Origin: an uncultured Paraprevotella sp.
Lineage (GTDB): Bacteria; Bacteroidota; Bacteroidia; Bacteroidales; Bacteroidaceae
DNA: 61,586 bases
Direction of reading: 5' to 3'
Assembly: GCA_947177395.1 (NCBI GenBank)
Contig: CAMWUI010000015.1
Location: forward strand, 1 to 61,586
The first letter of the stretch is position 1; each line of letters starts with the position of its first letter. Below are positions 52,689 through 61,517 of the stretch, piece after piece. The translations under genes and the position numbers were made by a program. The notes under the pieces were generated by a model that worked only from the letters and a program-made list of their open reading frames with translations, was not told where the DNA came from and did not search any database.

Positions 52689-54896
52689 ATGACGAAGATT
52701 TTCAAACGAATGGTGTGGGCTGTGATGGCCTTGGCGGGGGTATTTCCCGCGAATGCGCAGCAGGTGCCTCTCTCTCCGGTACCTCGACAAGCGGAATGGG
52801 GAACCAAAGCCTTCGACCGTGCCTCGGCGGTCTGCCGGTTGAGCGGTACGGCCGATGAGGCGACCATGGCATTGCTGGGCAAACATTTCAGTTTCCGCAA
52901 GCGGGCCAAGGTGAAACTTATCGTGGGCAAGAGCGGCGACAAAGCCGTAGCCCGGTGGAAAGACCGTATCCCGGAGAAGGCCGAAGGGTATTACCTCTGC
53001 GTGGAACCGGGTAAGATTGTGGTGGCCGGACGCGACGATGCGGGTACATTCTACGGCGTGCAGACACTGTTGCAGGTGATGTCGCAGCCCGAAGTGATGT
53101 CCGTGACCGTCACCGACTGGCCGATGACGGTGCAGCGGGGTGTCATAGAGGGATTCTACGGCAATCCGTGGAGTTTCGAGAACCGCAAGAGCCAGTTCGA
53201 GTTCTACGGGGCTAACAAGATGAATATTTATATTTACGGTCCCAAGGATGATGTGTATCACCACAGCCGGTGGTACACGCCTTATCCCGAGGCTGAGGCG
53301 CACAAGATGCAGCAACTGGTGAAGTGCGCCACGGACAACAAGGTGAAATTCGTCTGGGCCATGCACCCGAGCAATGCCATCACCAGCGATGCCGACAAAC
53401 AGAAGGCACTTGACAAATTCGAACAGATGTACAGCCTGGGCGTGCGTGCCTTTGCCATCTTCTTTGACGACATTTCGGCCAAGAGCGTGAATGACCAGGT
53501 GGCCTACCTGAATTTCCTTACCGACGAGTTCGTTAACAAGAAGGGGGACGTGGAACCTATGATCGTCTGTCCCACGCAGTACAACAAAGGATGGTCGAGT
53601 GGCGATTACCTGTCCATCATGGGGTCGCAACTCTATCCCGGAATTCAGATTATGTGGACGGGCAACTCCGTGTGCGACATGATACAGAAGGCCGACACCG
53701 ACTGGATTTACGGGCAGACGGGACGCAAGCCTTTCATCTGGCTCAACTATCCTGTGAACGACTACGGACAGCACAATCTGCTGATGGGGCCGCTTGTGGA
53801 CAACGGGCGGGATGTCTATGACCAGGTGTCGGCCTTCTGCTCCAATCCGATGCAGTATGCCGAGGCTTCCAAAGTGGTGCTCTACAGCATTGCCGATTAT
53901 GCATGGAATCCCGAGGCTTTCGAGCCTTATGCGGCCTGGGAGCGCGCCATCGTCAGCCTGATGCCCGGGCATGCCGGGGCGTTCGGCATTTTCTGCAAGA
54001 GCAATGTGGATGTCGCGCCGAATACGCATGGCATGCGTGTCTACGAAGAGACGCCGGAGTTCAAGGCGCTCATGGCGAAGCACGCCGCGCTGGATGACGA
54101 GGCCATTGCGGAATATACGGCTTATTTCGCCAGGACCAAGGCGGCGGCCGAAGAGTTGCTCTCGCTCGAAGGCAAGTCGGAGATGGTGGATGAAATCAAG
54201 GAGTTTGTCCAATGTTTCGACTATCAGGCTCTGCGCGGACAGAAAGTGATGGAGATGGCAAAAGCACTTGCGGACAACGCTCTGGCGGCCTTTATCGCTG
54301 CCTACAAGGAGTACAAGTCGGCCTCCGAGGCGGCGGGGAAACTTATCAGCCGCGGCTTCCAGGGTTCCATACAATCGGTGATTCCCCATACGGCCACGCT
54401 CTATGTGGAGCCTTTTATCAAGAGTACGCTGTTGAACACGATTGCACAGTTCAAAAAGTCCGGAGCGGACTATCCTGCCGACCTTTTCCCGGTGCAGTTG
54501 CTGGAGAACGGTACGTATTTCATCAAGGTGAACGGGAAGTATCTTACCAATGTGGCCGGAAGCCGTATGCCGACGTTACAGGCCGAAGTGGACAATATCA
54601 ATGAGGGGAGGCAGCGCTGGGTCATCACCCTGGAGCCTTCGGTAGACCGTTACAGCATCAAGAACGAGTGGGACAAGCGTTATCTCAACGAAGTCGGCAA
54701 CTTCTGTCACAACAGTTACAGTGAAGACTGGAACACGTACATCCTTTCGCGTACAGACGGGAAGTTTGCCATCCGGAACGCAGGTAACGGCGGGTCGGCC
54801 TATTGGACGAGCGACGGCACACGCCTGATGCGGGGTGGCAATGACTCGTCCGGCAAGTTTATCTTTGAAATCATTCCCGTGGATGAGGAACCGTAA
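52689..54896 (+). CDS. Secreted GH84 beta-N-acetylglucosaminidase (O-GlcNAcase-like)
   Basis: A 735-residue protein starting at ATG 52689, with a signal peptide (MVWAVMALAGVFPANAQQ). The longer open frame upstream lies inside gldH. The N-terminal GH20b-like domain contains YYLCVEPGKIVVAGRDDAGT. The GH84 barrel has VIEGFYGNPWSFENRKSQFE, and the catalytic pair D260-D261 sits in FAIFFDDISAKS, equivalent to the Asp pair of BtGH84. Further barrel stretches are WTGNSVCDMI and IWLNYPVNDYGQHN. Length matches BtGH84. It likely trims GlcNAc from host or mucin glycans. A GC-rich terminator follows at 54952. Confidence 0.92.
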   Translation: MTKIFKRMVWAVMALAGVFPANAQQVPLSPVPRQAEWGTKAFDRASAVCRLSGTADEATMALLGKHFSFRKRAKVKLIVGKSGDKAVARWKDRIPEKAEGYYLCVEPGKIVVAGRDDAGTFYGVQTLLQVMSQPEVMSVTVTDWPMTVQRGVIEGFYGNPWSFENRKSQFEFYGANKMNIYIYGPKDDVYHHSRWYTPYPEAEAHKMQQLVKCATDNKVKFVWAMHPSNAITSDADKQKALDKFEQMYSLGVRAFAIFFDDISAKSVNDQVAYLNFLTDEFVNKKGDVEPMIVCPTQYNKGWSSGDYLSIMGSQLYPGIQIMWTGNSVCDMIQKADTDWIYGQTGRKPFIWLNYPVNDYGQHNLLMGPLVDNGRDVYDQVSAFCSNPMQYAEASKVVLYSIADYAWNPEAFEPYAAWERAIVSLMPGHAGAFGIFCKSNVDVAPNTHGMRVYEETPEFKALMAKHAALDDEAIAEYTAYFARTKAAAEELLSLEGKSEMVDEIKEFVQCFDYQALRGQKVMEMAKALADNALAAFIAAYKEYKSASEAAGKLISRGFQGSIQSVIPHTATLYVEPFIKSTLLNTIAQFKKSGADYPADLFPVQLLENGTYFIKVNGKYLTNVAGSRMPTLQAEVDNINEGRQRWVITLEPSVDRYSIKNEWDKRYLNEVGNFCHNSYSEDWNTYILSRTDGKFAIRNAGNGGSAYWTSDGTRLMRGGNDSSGKFIFEIIPVDEEP

Positions 54897-54951
54897 GCGT
54901 CTGTTGTTCCGGCTGTTCCCGAACGTTGGGGAACGCTGAGATCGGTTTTTG

Positions 54952-54982
54952 CAGGGCGCGGGATTCCGCGCCCTGTTTTTTT
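54952..54982 (+). terminator. Intrinsic terminator after the GH84 gene
   Basis: CAGGGCGCGG pairs with CCGCGCCCTG over 10 bp with a 4-nt loop, followed by TTTTTTT. It is the clearest canonical terminator in the window. Confidence 0.9.
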
Positions 54983-55001
54983 GAGGTATTGTTGTCTTTT
55001 G

Positions 55002-55161
55002 CCTCCAGGGGGGGCAGATGGGGGCAGATAAAAGCCTTTTCTGCAAAGTATATAGAAAAAATAATTAATTGCCTTCCCTTTAAAGGCAGCCTAATTAATT
55101 TTACACTCCGGAAAAGTTTGCAAAACATCTGCCTTATCTGCCCCATCTGCCCCCCTGGGAG
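55002..55161. repeat. 160-bp imperfect palindrome, MITE-like
   Basis: The left arm starts CCTCCAGGGGGGGCAGATGG (55002) and the right arm, read on the opposite strand, starts CTCCCAGGGGGGCAGATGGG (ending 55161). Inner segments with AATTAATT and GCCTT also pair, and the centre is near 55081. The element lies between the GH84 terminator and a 23-bp tandem array. No ORF, transposase or obvious target-site duplication is seen. Confidence 0.75.
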
Positions 55162-55164
55162 ATA

Positions 55165-55279
55165 AGGATGCCCATCCAAGCGCTCTTAGGATGCCCATTC
55201 TAACCCCCTTATAATGCCCATTCAAGCACCCTTAGAATGCCCATCCTAACATCCTTAGGATGCCCATTCTAATCCAGTG
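55165..55279. repeat. Tandem array of 23-bp units (5 copies)
   Basis: Units start at 55165, 55188, 55211, 55234 and 55257. The consensus is approximately AGGATGCCCATTCTAACnCC plus CTT. The first four end in CTT, and the fifth is diverged at its end. There are no spacers. The array directly follows the 160-bp palindrome and ends 26 bp before the SLC13 stop. Confidence 0.88.
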
Positions 55280-55304
55280 GTAATCCTTGATGGTAATTTT
55301 CTTA

Positions 55305-57149
55305 TTAAGAGAAAGGGTAGAGCAACGGCAGCACCAACACCATGACGATGCCGAGGATAATCTGCAACGGGAGTCCCACCCGGATGTAATCCATGAACGT
55401 GTAGTTGCCCACAGGCATGACCAGTGCGTTGGGCGGTGTGGAAAAAGGCGAGGCGAAACACATGCTGGCTCCCACCGTGACGGCGAAGAGGAACGGATAG
55501 GGGCTTACGCCCAGCATGGCTGCCGTCCGCATGGCGATGGGAGCCAGCAATACGGCCGTGGCGGTGTTGCTGATGAACATCGTCATGAGCGACGTGGTGA
55601 AATAGATGCCGGCCAACAAGGCGTGCGGCCCGTAGTCGCCCAACAATCCCACGAGTCCGTCGGAGATGCAGGCCGACGTGCCTGTCTTCTCCAATGCCAG
55701 CGACATGGGCATCATGCCCGCAATGAGCACGATACTCTCCCAGTTGATGGTTTTGTAGGCAGCCTCGACGTTGCGGAAGCATCCGGTGAGCACCATCAGC
55801 AATCCTGCGATGATGACAGCCGTTACCGGTGCCACGGGGATGGAGTCGAACATCATCAGCACGATCATCAGTAGCATGATGGCAGCGGCCAGCGGCGCTT
55901 TGTAGTCCAGCGTGACCCGAGCTGCGTCTTCCAGCGGTTGCCCCAGCACGACCCAGTCGCCCGTTTCGCCGGTTGTCTCCGTGAGTCGTGCGATGTTGCT
56001 CCATGTGCCCTGTACAAGCACAGTGTCGCCTGCCAGAAGCTGCACGTCGGCCAAGCTGCTCAGTATATACTCTCCCCGTCGTTTGACGCCCAGGACGTTT
56101 ACGTTGAACTTGTTTCTCAGTCCGGAATCCTTGACCGTCCGGTTTATCAGGGCTGACGACGGTAACAACAGCAATTCAGCCATGCCGATGTCATAGAAGT
56201 CCAGTCCGTTGCGCCGTCGGGCGGAGGGAATCAGCCCGCATTCCTTGCTCATGCGTTCCGCGTCAGCGCGGTTTCCGACAACGAACAGACTGTCGCCGGC
56301 CTGCAGGGGCACGTCCGAACTGGCCAGCAACTGGCTCACTTTCTTGATAAGCTGGTGACTGGCGTTCTTTTCGCGTCTCACTTCCAGAATGCTCAGTCCG
56401 TAGCGGTGGCGGATATCCAAGTCGGCTGCCGTTTTCGACACGACGGGCGAACCGACGGGCACTTCGAGCACGAACAGGTTCTCCTCCAGTTGGTATTCCT
56501 CTACCAGTTCGCGCAGGCTCTTGCGCTTTCGTTTGCTCTTTTGCTGTTTCTTTCCCGAGAAGAAATACTTTGTCAATGGCATGAGAACGAGAATACCCAC
56601 TGTGACGCATACGATGCCTACGGGTAGGAACGAGAAGAACGACAGCGGACGGTGGCCGGCCTGAATCAGTGCATCCTGGATAACGAGGTTGGGCGGCGTA
56701 CCGATAAGTGTCATCATACCGCCCATACTGCTGGCGAAGGCCAGCGGCATGAGCAATCGGGCCGAGTTGATGCCTGCGCCGGCGGCCAGGCTGACGATGA
56801 TAGGCATCATCAGGGCTACGGTGCCTGTGTTACTGACAAAGGCACCGATGGCAGCCGTGACAAGCATGACGAGCAGGAAGAGGCGTGTCTCGCTGGTGCC
56901 TGCCAGTTTGAGCAACCGGCTGCTGGCCATTTTTGCCAGTCCCGTCTGGAAAATGGCACCGCCCACGACGAACAGGCCGATCATCATCACGACCACCGAA
57001 CTGGAGAAACCCGAGAGAGCCTCCTCCGGTGTCAGAATACCCGATACGAGCAGGAGTGCGAGAGCACACAGAGCCACAATGTCTGAGCGTATTTTGCCGT
57101 TGACGAAAAACAGGGCCGAAAGGGCCAGAATGGCGAGAGTGATGTACAT
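55305..57149 (-). CDS. SLC13-family permease with two TrkA-C (RCK_C) domains
   Basis: A 614-residue membrane protein. Two hydrophobic halves each carry an SLC13/ArsB-like repeat with the sodium-site stretch SNTGTVALMMPIIVSLAAGA or SNTATAVLLAPIAMRTAAML, and GTPPNLVIQ or STPPNALVM. Between them (about residues 205-400) lie two soluble TrkA-C-like domains (LQAGDSLFVVGNRADAERM, LLAGDTVLVQGTWSNIARL) that probably bind a regulatory ligand. Family members move dicarboxylates, sulfate or phosphate with Na+; the substrate cannot be set from the sequence. It is monocistronic and divergent from the acyltransferase gene. Confidence 0.88.
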   Translation of the reverse strand: MYITLAILALSALFFVNGKIRSDIVALCALALLLVSGILTPEEALSGFSSSVVVMMIGLFVVGGAIFQTGLAKMASSRLLKLAGTSETRLFLLVMLVTAAIGAFVSNTGTVALMMPIIVSLAAGAGINSARLLMPLAFASSMGGMMTLIGTPPNLVIQDALIQAGHRPLSFFSFLPVGIVCVTVGILVLMPLTKYFFSGKKQQKSKRKRKSLRELVEEYQLEENLFVLEVPVGSPVVSKTAADLDIRHRYGLSILEVRREKNASHQLIKKVSQLLASSDVPLQAGDSLFVVGNRADAERMSKECGLIPSARRRNGLDFYDIGMAELLLLPSSALINRTVKDSGLRNKFNVNVLGVKRRGEYILSSLADVQLLAGDTVLVQGTWSNIARLTETTGETGDWVVLGQPLEDAARVTLDYKAPLAAAIMLLMIVLMMFDSIPVAPVTAVIIAGLLMVLTGCFRNVEAAYKTINWESIVLIAGMMPMSLALEKTGTSACISDGLVGLLGDYGPHALLAGIYFTTSLMTMFISNTATAVLLAPIAMRTAAMLGVSPYPFLFAVTVGASMCFASPFSTPPNALVMPVGNYTFMDYIRVGLPLQIILGIVMVLVLPLLYPFS

Positions 57150-57209
57150 AGTTGGATAGAGTGTTATGAATTGGGAATGCCGCCCGCAGGCGGAATGATT
57201 TCATGGTTG

Positions 57210-57217
57210 CAAATTTA
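57210..57217 (-). promoter_or_regulatory. -7 promoter element of the SLC13 gene
   Basis: On the minus strand TAAATTTG, matching TAnnTTTG, 60 bp ahead of the start codon. Confidence 0.45.
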
Positions 57218-57329
57218 CGCAAAAGACGGGAAATAACACTTACATTTCCCGGCATAATTTTGCAACCTCCCTTGTTTGCCTGGTCGGAATAAGTCTTGAT
57301 GCCTGTGTGCATTTCCTCCGCGTGTGACG

Positions 57330-57360
57330 TTTGTTTGCTGACAGATTTTTCGTATCTTTG
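57330..57360 (+). promoter_or_regulatory. Promoter of the acyltransferase gene
   Basis: TTTG at 57330-57333, 19-bp spacer, then TATCTTTG at 57353-57360. Both boxes match the consensus. Confidence 0.65.
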
Positions 57361-57446
57361 CGCCTTGTACACTTGCTGTTACCGGATGAAACATCGTACC
57401 CGGGCCTGACAGAACGTAATAATACTAATGAAAAACATAAGAATGT

Positions 57447-58595
57447 ATGGAAAGGAATGAAAGTATGCGCGAGAATATCGGCTGGATAGACTTCTTGCGC
57501 GTGTTGGCGTGTTTTTTAGTCGTGTTCTCGCATTGCTGCGACGCATTCATCGGTCAGTTCGACACCGACCGCGAAGCTTTTCTCACGGGGGTGTTCGCGG
57601 GGAGTCTCGTGCGTCCCTGCGTTCCTCTGTTTGTCATGATGACCGGCGTGCTGCTGTTGCCTCTGCGCCCGGGGATTGGGCTGACGGATTTCTATAGCCG
57701 GCGCATACGGCGCATCATGGTGCCGCTGGTATTTTGGTCGCTGGTGTTGCCCCTTGCTGCCTTCTGCTATTTCCGTTATGTCTGTCCCGAGACACGGAAT
57801 CCTCTGCTTTCCGTGGACGGTTACACGGTTCAGTCCCTGTGGCAGCGGATGTACACGTTCGTTTTTAATTTCAACTTCGACACCGTACCGCTCTGGTATC
57901 TTTATATGCTTGTCGGTCTTTATCTCCTGATGCCTGTTCTCAACAGCTGGCTTGTGCAGGCTTCCCGTCGTGATCTGCACACGGTGCTCGCTCTCTGGGG
58001 CGTGTCCTTTGTGCTTCCTTACGTGCGGATGGTCGCGCCGTTGCTCGGCTATCAGGGCAATTACGGGAATATGGATCTGCTCGGCGGATGTGACTGGAAC
58101 ACTTACGGGACATTCTATTATTTTTCCGGATTCATCGGCTACCTGATTCTGGCTTATTATCTGAAGACTTATCCGTTGGAATGGAGTTGGCGCAAGACAT
58201 GGCTCGTGACCGTTCCGATGTTTTTTGCAGGCTATGCCGTTACGTCTTACGGATATATTCTGACGCAGGATTTCTTCCCCGGCAATTATGCTTATCTTGA
58301 AATCGTATGGTATTTCTCGGGTATCAACGTCTTCATGATGACTTTCCCCGTCTTCGTCATTGTACAGAAGATGCAAGTACGTCCCCGTGCGTGGCTGTCC
58401 CGTCTGGCCGGTCTTACGTTCGGCGTCTATCTGTGTCACTATACATTCGCTTTTCTTTGCTACGATCTTTTTGATCGGGCGGGGTGGCCCTATCTGTGGC
58501 GCATCCCGTGTATGGCTGTCACGGCGTTTACATGCTCGCTGGTCGTAGTGTGGGTGTTTTCGCTCCACCGGCGGACTTCCCGTCTTGTCCGCTGA
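57447..58595 (+). CDS. Acyltransferase family 3 integral membrane protein
   Basis: A 382-residue protein with about ten membrane segments. The family start reads IGWIDFLRVLACFLVVFSHC, with the conserved Arg and His of acyltransferase-3 proteins. Other typical segments are RRIRRIMVPLVFWSLVLPLA and PLWYLYMLVGLYLLMPVLNS. Such enzymes O-acylate cell-surface polysaccharides, lipids or peptidoglycan; the acceptor here is unknown. The start could be ATG 57465 (MRENIGWID) rather than 57447. It converges on the CcsBA gene, with only 11 bp between the stops. Confidence 0.86.
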   Translation: MERNESMRENIGWIDFLRVLACFLVVFSHCCDAFIGQFDTDREAFLTGVFAGSLVRPCVPLFVMMTGVLLLPLRPGIGLTDFYSRRIRRIMVPLVFWSLVLPLAAFCYFRYVCPETRNPLLSVDGYTVQSLWQRMYTFVFNFNFDTVPLWYLYMLVGLYLLMPVLNSWLVQASRRDLHTVLALWGVSFVLPYVRMVAPLLGYQGNYGNMDLLGGCDWNTYGTFYYFSGFIGYLILAYYLKTYPLEWSWRKTWLVTVPMFFAGYAVTSYGYILTQDFFPGNYAYLEIVWYFSGINVFMMTFPVFVIVQKMQVRPRAWLSRLAGLTFGVYLCHYTFAFLCYDLFDRAGWPYLWRIPCMAVTAFTCSLVVVWVFSLHRRTSRLVR

Positions 58596-58606
58596 CCGTT
58601 GCGGTG

Positions 58607-60853
58607 TCAGTTGTTGGCGTAGCTGTGCATTCCGCCGAGAAGGAAGTTCACGCCGAAGTAGGTGATGAGCACCGTCAGGAAGGCTGCGACACAGAATGCG
58701 TGGAGGAACATCGGACGGCGGAAGCGGGACAGCGATGTCGTATGGAGCGATGAGGCATAGACGAGCAACGTAATGAGTGCCCACACCTCCTTCGGATCCC
58801 ATCCCCAGTAGCGTCCCCATGAAACATTGGCCCATACGGCACCGATGAAGATGCCGGCGGCCAGCAGGAACACGGCAGGATAGAGCATCAGGCGGCTGAT
58901 GACGGCAAGGTATTCCGTCTGTATGGCGGTGTCGTGCCTCGTGGCGCGGAGAATGAGTGCCACGAGGCCGTTCAGCATCGTGAATGCCAGCAGCGAATAG
59001 GCCGTCATGATGACCACTACGTGGAGGCTTAACAACGGGGAGGAAAGTACGGGCATGAGGAGAGTGATCCGGGGATTGGATTCGCCCATCATGGCTACCG
59101 TCAGCGACAGACCGCAAACGAGGAAGCCGAAGGCGGACACCAGTGTGAAACGGCGGTGCAGGACGAGCGTGAGCAGCGAGCTGCACCAAGCCATGAAAGT
59201 CATTGTCTCGTGTCCGTTGGTTAGCGGGGCGTGGCCGCTCACATAGCCGCGCAGGACGAGCACCAGTGTGAGATAGGCGCAAAGAAGAGACATCAGTGCC
59301 GTACCCGCGTGTTTCGCCGCTGTCCATGTGCGGCCGGTAAGGATTTGCCGGATACCGAAGGCAAAGGCCAGCAGGCCGACGGCGACGCATAGCATGGCTG
59401 GCATGCGTGTGTTTCCGATGCGGTTGTAGAGTTTCTCTGCCTGGAAGCGTGTCTCGCCGGGCAGAACTTCCGCGGCTTCCTTTGTCTGATATTTACGTAT
59501 CTTTTCCAGAATTTCTCCTGTCTCGGCATATTCTTTCAGGTTTACTTTCTCCGCAACATAGTTCAGGCTACTGCGTATGAAAACCCATTGTGCCTCGGGC
59601 GTCTCCGCTGGTAACTTGTCTGCCGGGGAATACCATACGAGCATACCCTCCGCATCGTGGCAGGGATAGATACGGAGCAGACTGCCGGTGCACAGCATAC
59701 TGACGAGGTTGAATTTCTCGTTGGCCTCCCCGATGTTTCTTCGTAATCCTTCTTCATCGTCTTCGGTCGGGCCATCCAGTTTGTAGCCGTTCTGTCCGAT
59801 GAAGTCTGTGAGGCAGGCTTCTGTCCCGCTGATGCCCAACCGTTTCTGCAGGCGTCGGTCTTTGATGCGTATCATCGGTTCCGTCTTCCAGTCGTCATAA
59901 TAGAAAAACCAGCCGGTAAATACCTGCTCGGCCGACAATCCGCGGTAACTGTCGCGTCCGCAGAGTTTGACGGTGAAGTCGCGGGCCACAGTCTGGAGCG
60001 GACAGATGCGGTCGTTGTAATAGATGTATAGGTTGCCGAAGTGTTTTGCTGTTTCGTTCGGCAGGGTTTGCGGCATCTTCCGTTCTGTAGCACCTTCTGC
60101 GGTCGCTGGGTATGCCGCCAGGATTACGAGTGCCCCATGTATCACGCCGCGCCGCAGGAGCGGATGGCGCAGCAGACGGCGGAACCGGCTTTCGCGCTGG
60201 AAGAAGAACGCAACCATCGACACGAGCAGCAGGGCATATCCTGCGTATGTTACGCCAATGCCCCATGGATCGTAGGCTATGCTCAGGGTGCTTCCCCGTC
60301 CGTCCGCATCGTAGCCCGATTGGTAGAAGCGGTAGTTGCGATGGCGGAAGATGCGGTTCATCGACACGGTGCCGGTAAGCATGCTGTCTGCAGCCGCATC
60401 CTGTATGTCGAGATTGCTAATGAAATCCATCGGCGTGAGCGTTCCGGGGTAATAAACAAGGTTGAATTCCCGTAGACTGATGTCGAACGGAAGCCGATGT
60501 ATGCCTTCGGACGTGACAAACAGCCGGGTGGGGGCCTCGCCCTGTCGCAGGTGGATGCGTCCCTGCACGCCTGTCAGATGGGTGACGAAAGCGCCTCCCA
60601 ATATGAGTGCCAGCGACAAGTGGAGGGCGAAAGTGGCGGTGTGGCGTGCCATTCCGTACCTTATTATATATAGCAGGCCCGACAAGGCGGTGAGTCCCCA
60701 CAGGCCGATGACGAAGGGGGAACGATAGATATATTGTGAGGCAAGTTCGCTTCCGTGGACTTTCTCCACCAGAGTGGCACCGGTCAAGGCGCACACAAGC
60801 AGGCCGGTGAGACCGAACGAAAGTGTTCTGAGCCAAAGAACGTTGGTTTTCAT
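58607..60853 (-). CDS. CcsBA-type cytochrome c biogenesis fusion protein
   Basis: A 748-residue fusion. The N-terminal ResB/CcsB-like part has membrane segments and a large periplasmic region; the C-terminal CcsA part has the haem-handling WWD-type motif (WANVSWGRYWGWDPKEVWAL) and a conserved histidine in LSLHVVVIMTAYSLLAFTML. System II machines carry haem out and attach it to CxxCH apocytochromes. I chose ATG 60853; a TTG at 60871 would add six residues but overlaps the -7 element. In Bacteroidales it often accompanies nrfHA, but no such gene is in the window. A TACCTTTG box precedes it. Confidence 0.88.
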   Translation of the reverse strand: MKTNVLWLRTLSFGLTGLLVCALTGATLVEKVHGSELASQYIYRSPFVIGLWGLTALSGLLYIIRYGMARHTATFALHLSLALILGGAFVTHLTGVQGRIHLRQGEAPTRLFVTSEGIHRLPFDISLREFNLVYYPGTLTPMDFISNLDIQDAAADSMLTGTVSMNRIFRHRNYRFYQSGYDADGRGSTLSIAYDPWGIGVTYAGYALLLVSMVAFFFQRESRFRRLLRHPLLRRGVIHGALVILAAYPATAEGATERKMPQTLPNETAKHFGNLYIYYNDRICPLQTVARDFTVKLCGRDSYRGLSAEQVFTGWFFYYDDWKTEPMIRIKDRRLQKRLGISGTEACLTDFIGQNGYKLDGPTEDDEEGLRRNIGEANEKFNLVSMLCTGSLLRIYPCHDAEGMLVWYSPADKLPAETPEAQWVFIRSSLNYVAEKVNLKEYAETGEILEKIRKYQTKEAAEVLPGETRFQAEKLYNRIGNTRMPAMLCVAVGLLAFAFGIRQILTGRTWTAAKHAGTALMSLLCAYLTLVLVLRGYVSGHAPLTNGHETMTFMAWCSSLLTLVLHRRFTLVSAFGFLVCGLSLTVAMMGESNPRITLLMPVLSSPLLSLHVVVIMTAYSLLAFTMLNGLVALILRATRHDTAIQTEYLAVISRLMLYPAVFLLAAGIFIGAVWANVSWGRYWGWDPKEVWALITLLVYASSLHTTSLSRFRRPMFLHAFCVAAFLTVLITYFGVNFLLGGMHSYANN
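60659..60670 (-). repeat. Dispersed AT-rich motif core inside ccsBA
   Basis: CCTTATTATATA, the reverse complement of TATATAATAAGG. The longer match GTACCTTATTATATATAG (60656-60673) covers 18 bases of the 20-bp motif, lacking TA after GTA. Confidence 0.65.
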
Positions 60854-60868
60854 GTAGGAAATTTTGTG

Positions 60869-60876
60869 CAAAGGTA
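60869..60876 (-). promoter_or_regulatory. -7 promoter element of the CcsBA gene
   Basis: On the minus strand TACCTTTG, exact TAnnTTTG match, 15 bp before the ATG. Confidence 0.5.
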
Positions 60877-60971
60877 TTAAAATCTCCTGTTTTGTAGGGG
60901 AGCTTTGCTGAAAATACCCAAATTATGCAAAAAGATTGCCCTTGCTAAGGGGTACGTAAACGAAAAATGTG

Positions 60972-60979
60972 TATTTTTG
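60972..60979 (+). promoter_or_regulatory. -7 promoter element of the META lipoprotein gene
   Basis: TATTTTTG fits TAnnTTTG, 43 bp before the start codon at 61023. Confidence 0.45.
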
Positions 60980-61022
60980 GCTTACTATCGAAAAACAACA
61001 ATACTTAAAAACCATTAGAGGT

Positions 61023-61439
61023 ATGAAACTGATAACGAAAATTTGTGTGGCCTGCATGGCTTGTATGAGTGTGATAGCCTGTCAGAAAATCGATCCGGCC
61101 AAACTGGACGGCGAATGGGTGGTGACGGAAATTCGCGGCGAGAAGATTGAACCGTCGGAACAGACGCCGTTTGTCGGATTTCGCGTGGCAACGGGCGAAG
61201 TGTATGGTTTTACGGGGTGCAACCGTTTGACTGGTATGCTTGATTTCGGACAGATGGCCGATGGAAAGACTGACTTTTCCCGTCTTGGCATGACGCGTAT
61301 GCTTTGTCAGGACGATGTTTATGAAATACCTTTCATGGAGGCGATGGGTGCCGCTAAGGTGTTGAAGATGGACGGGGCTGACGGTTTTGTTTTGCTCGAC
61401 GATACAGAGAATGTAGTGGCGCGGTTTAAGAAGAAGTGA
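61023..61439 (+). CDS. META-domain (HslJ-like) lipoprotein
   Basis: A 138-residue protein with lipobox MSVIAC near residue 20. A META/HslJ fold follows (LDGEWVVTEIRGEKIEP, then VYGFTGCNRLTGMLDFGQ), with the typical C-terminal TRMLCQDDVYEIPFMEAM. HslJ proteins are associated with heat or antibiotic stress, but their activity is unknown. I chose ATG 61023 because the signal peptide starts there; a GTG at 60969 also opens the frame. A perfect hairpin follows at 61484. Confidence 0.85.
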   Translation: MKLITKICVACMACMSVIACQKIDPAKLDGEWVVTEIRGEKIEPSEQTPFVGFRVATGEVYGFTGCNRLTGMLDFGQMADGKTDFSRLGMTRMLCQDDVYEIPFMEAMGAAKVLKMDGADGFVLLDDTENVVARFKKK

Positions 61440-61483
61440 TAGAGTCTGAAAATACAAGGATTATATTCCTTAAGGCTTCTAGT

Positions 61484-61517
61484 GAACAACACTCCACTTC
61501 CCAGTGGAGTGTTGTTC
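61484..61517 (+). terminator. Perfect 15-bp hairpin after the META gene
   Basis: GAACAACACTCCACT pairs with AGTGGAGTGTTGTTC with a 4-nt loop. It lies 44 bp after the stop and has only a weak U-tract. The last 69 bp of the window hold no recognisable gene. Confidence 0.7.

Noticed and set aside
52677..54389. 570-residue minus-strand frame opposite the GH84 gene
   Set aside because: Antisense shadow: His/Val-rich with no family resemblance, while the plus strand has the complete GH84 catalytic motif.
7638..55279. Possible CRISPR arrays at the three tandem repeats
   Set aside because: Units are directly adjacent with no unique spacers, units are too short, and no cas gene is present.
57516..59390. 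624-residue minus-strand open frame across the acyltransferase and the ccsBA end
   Set aside because: It runs antisense to the acyltransferase and out of frame with ccsBA, has shadow-type composition (many His, Arg, Pro) and no domain. Both overlapping genes have strong motifs.
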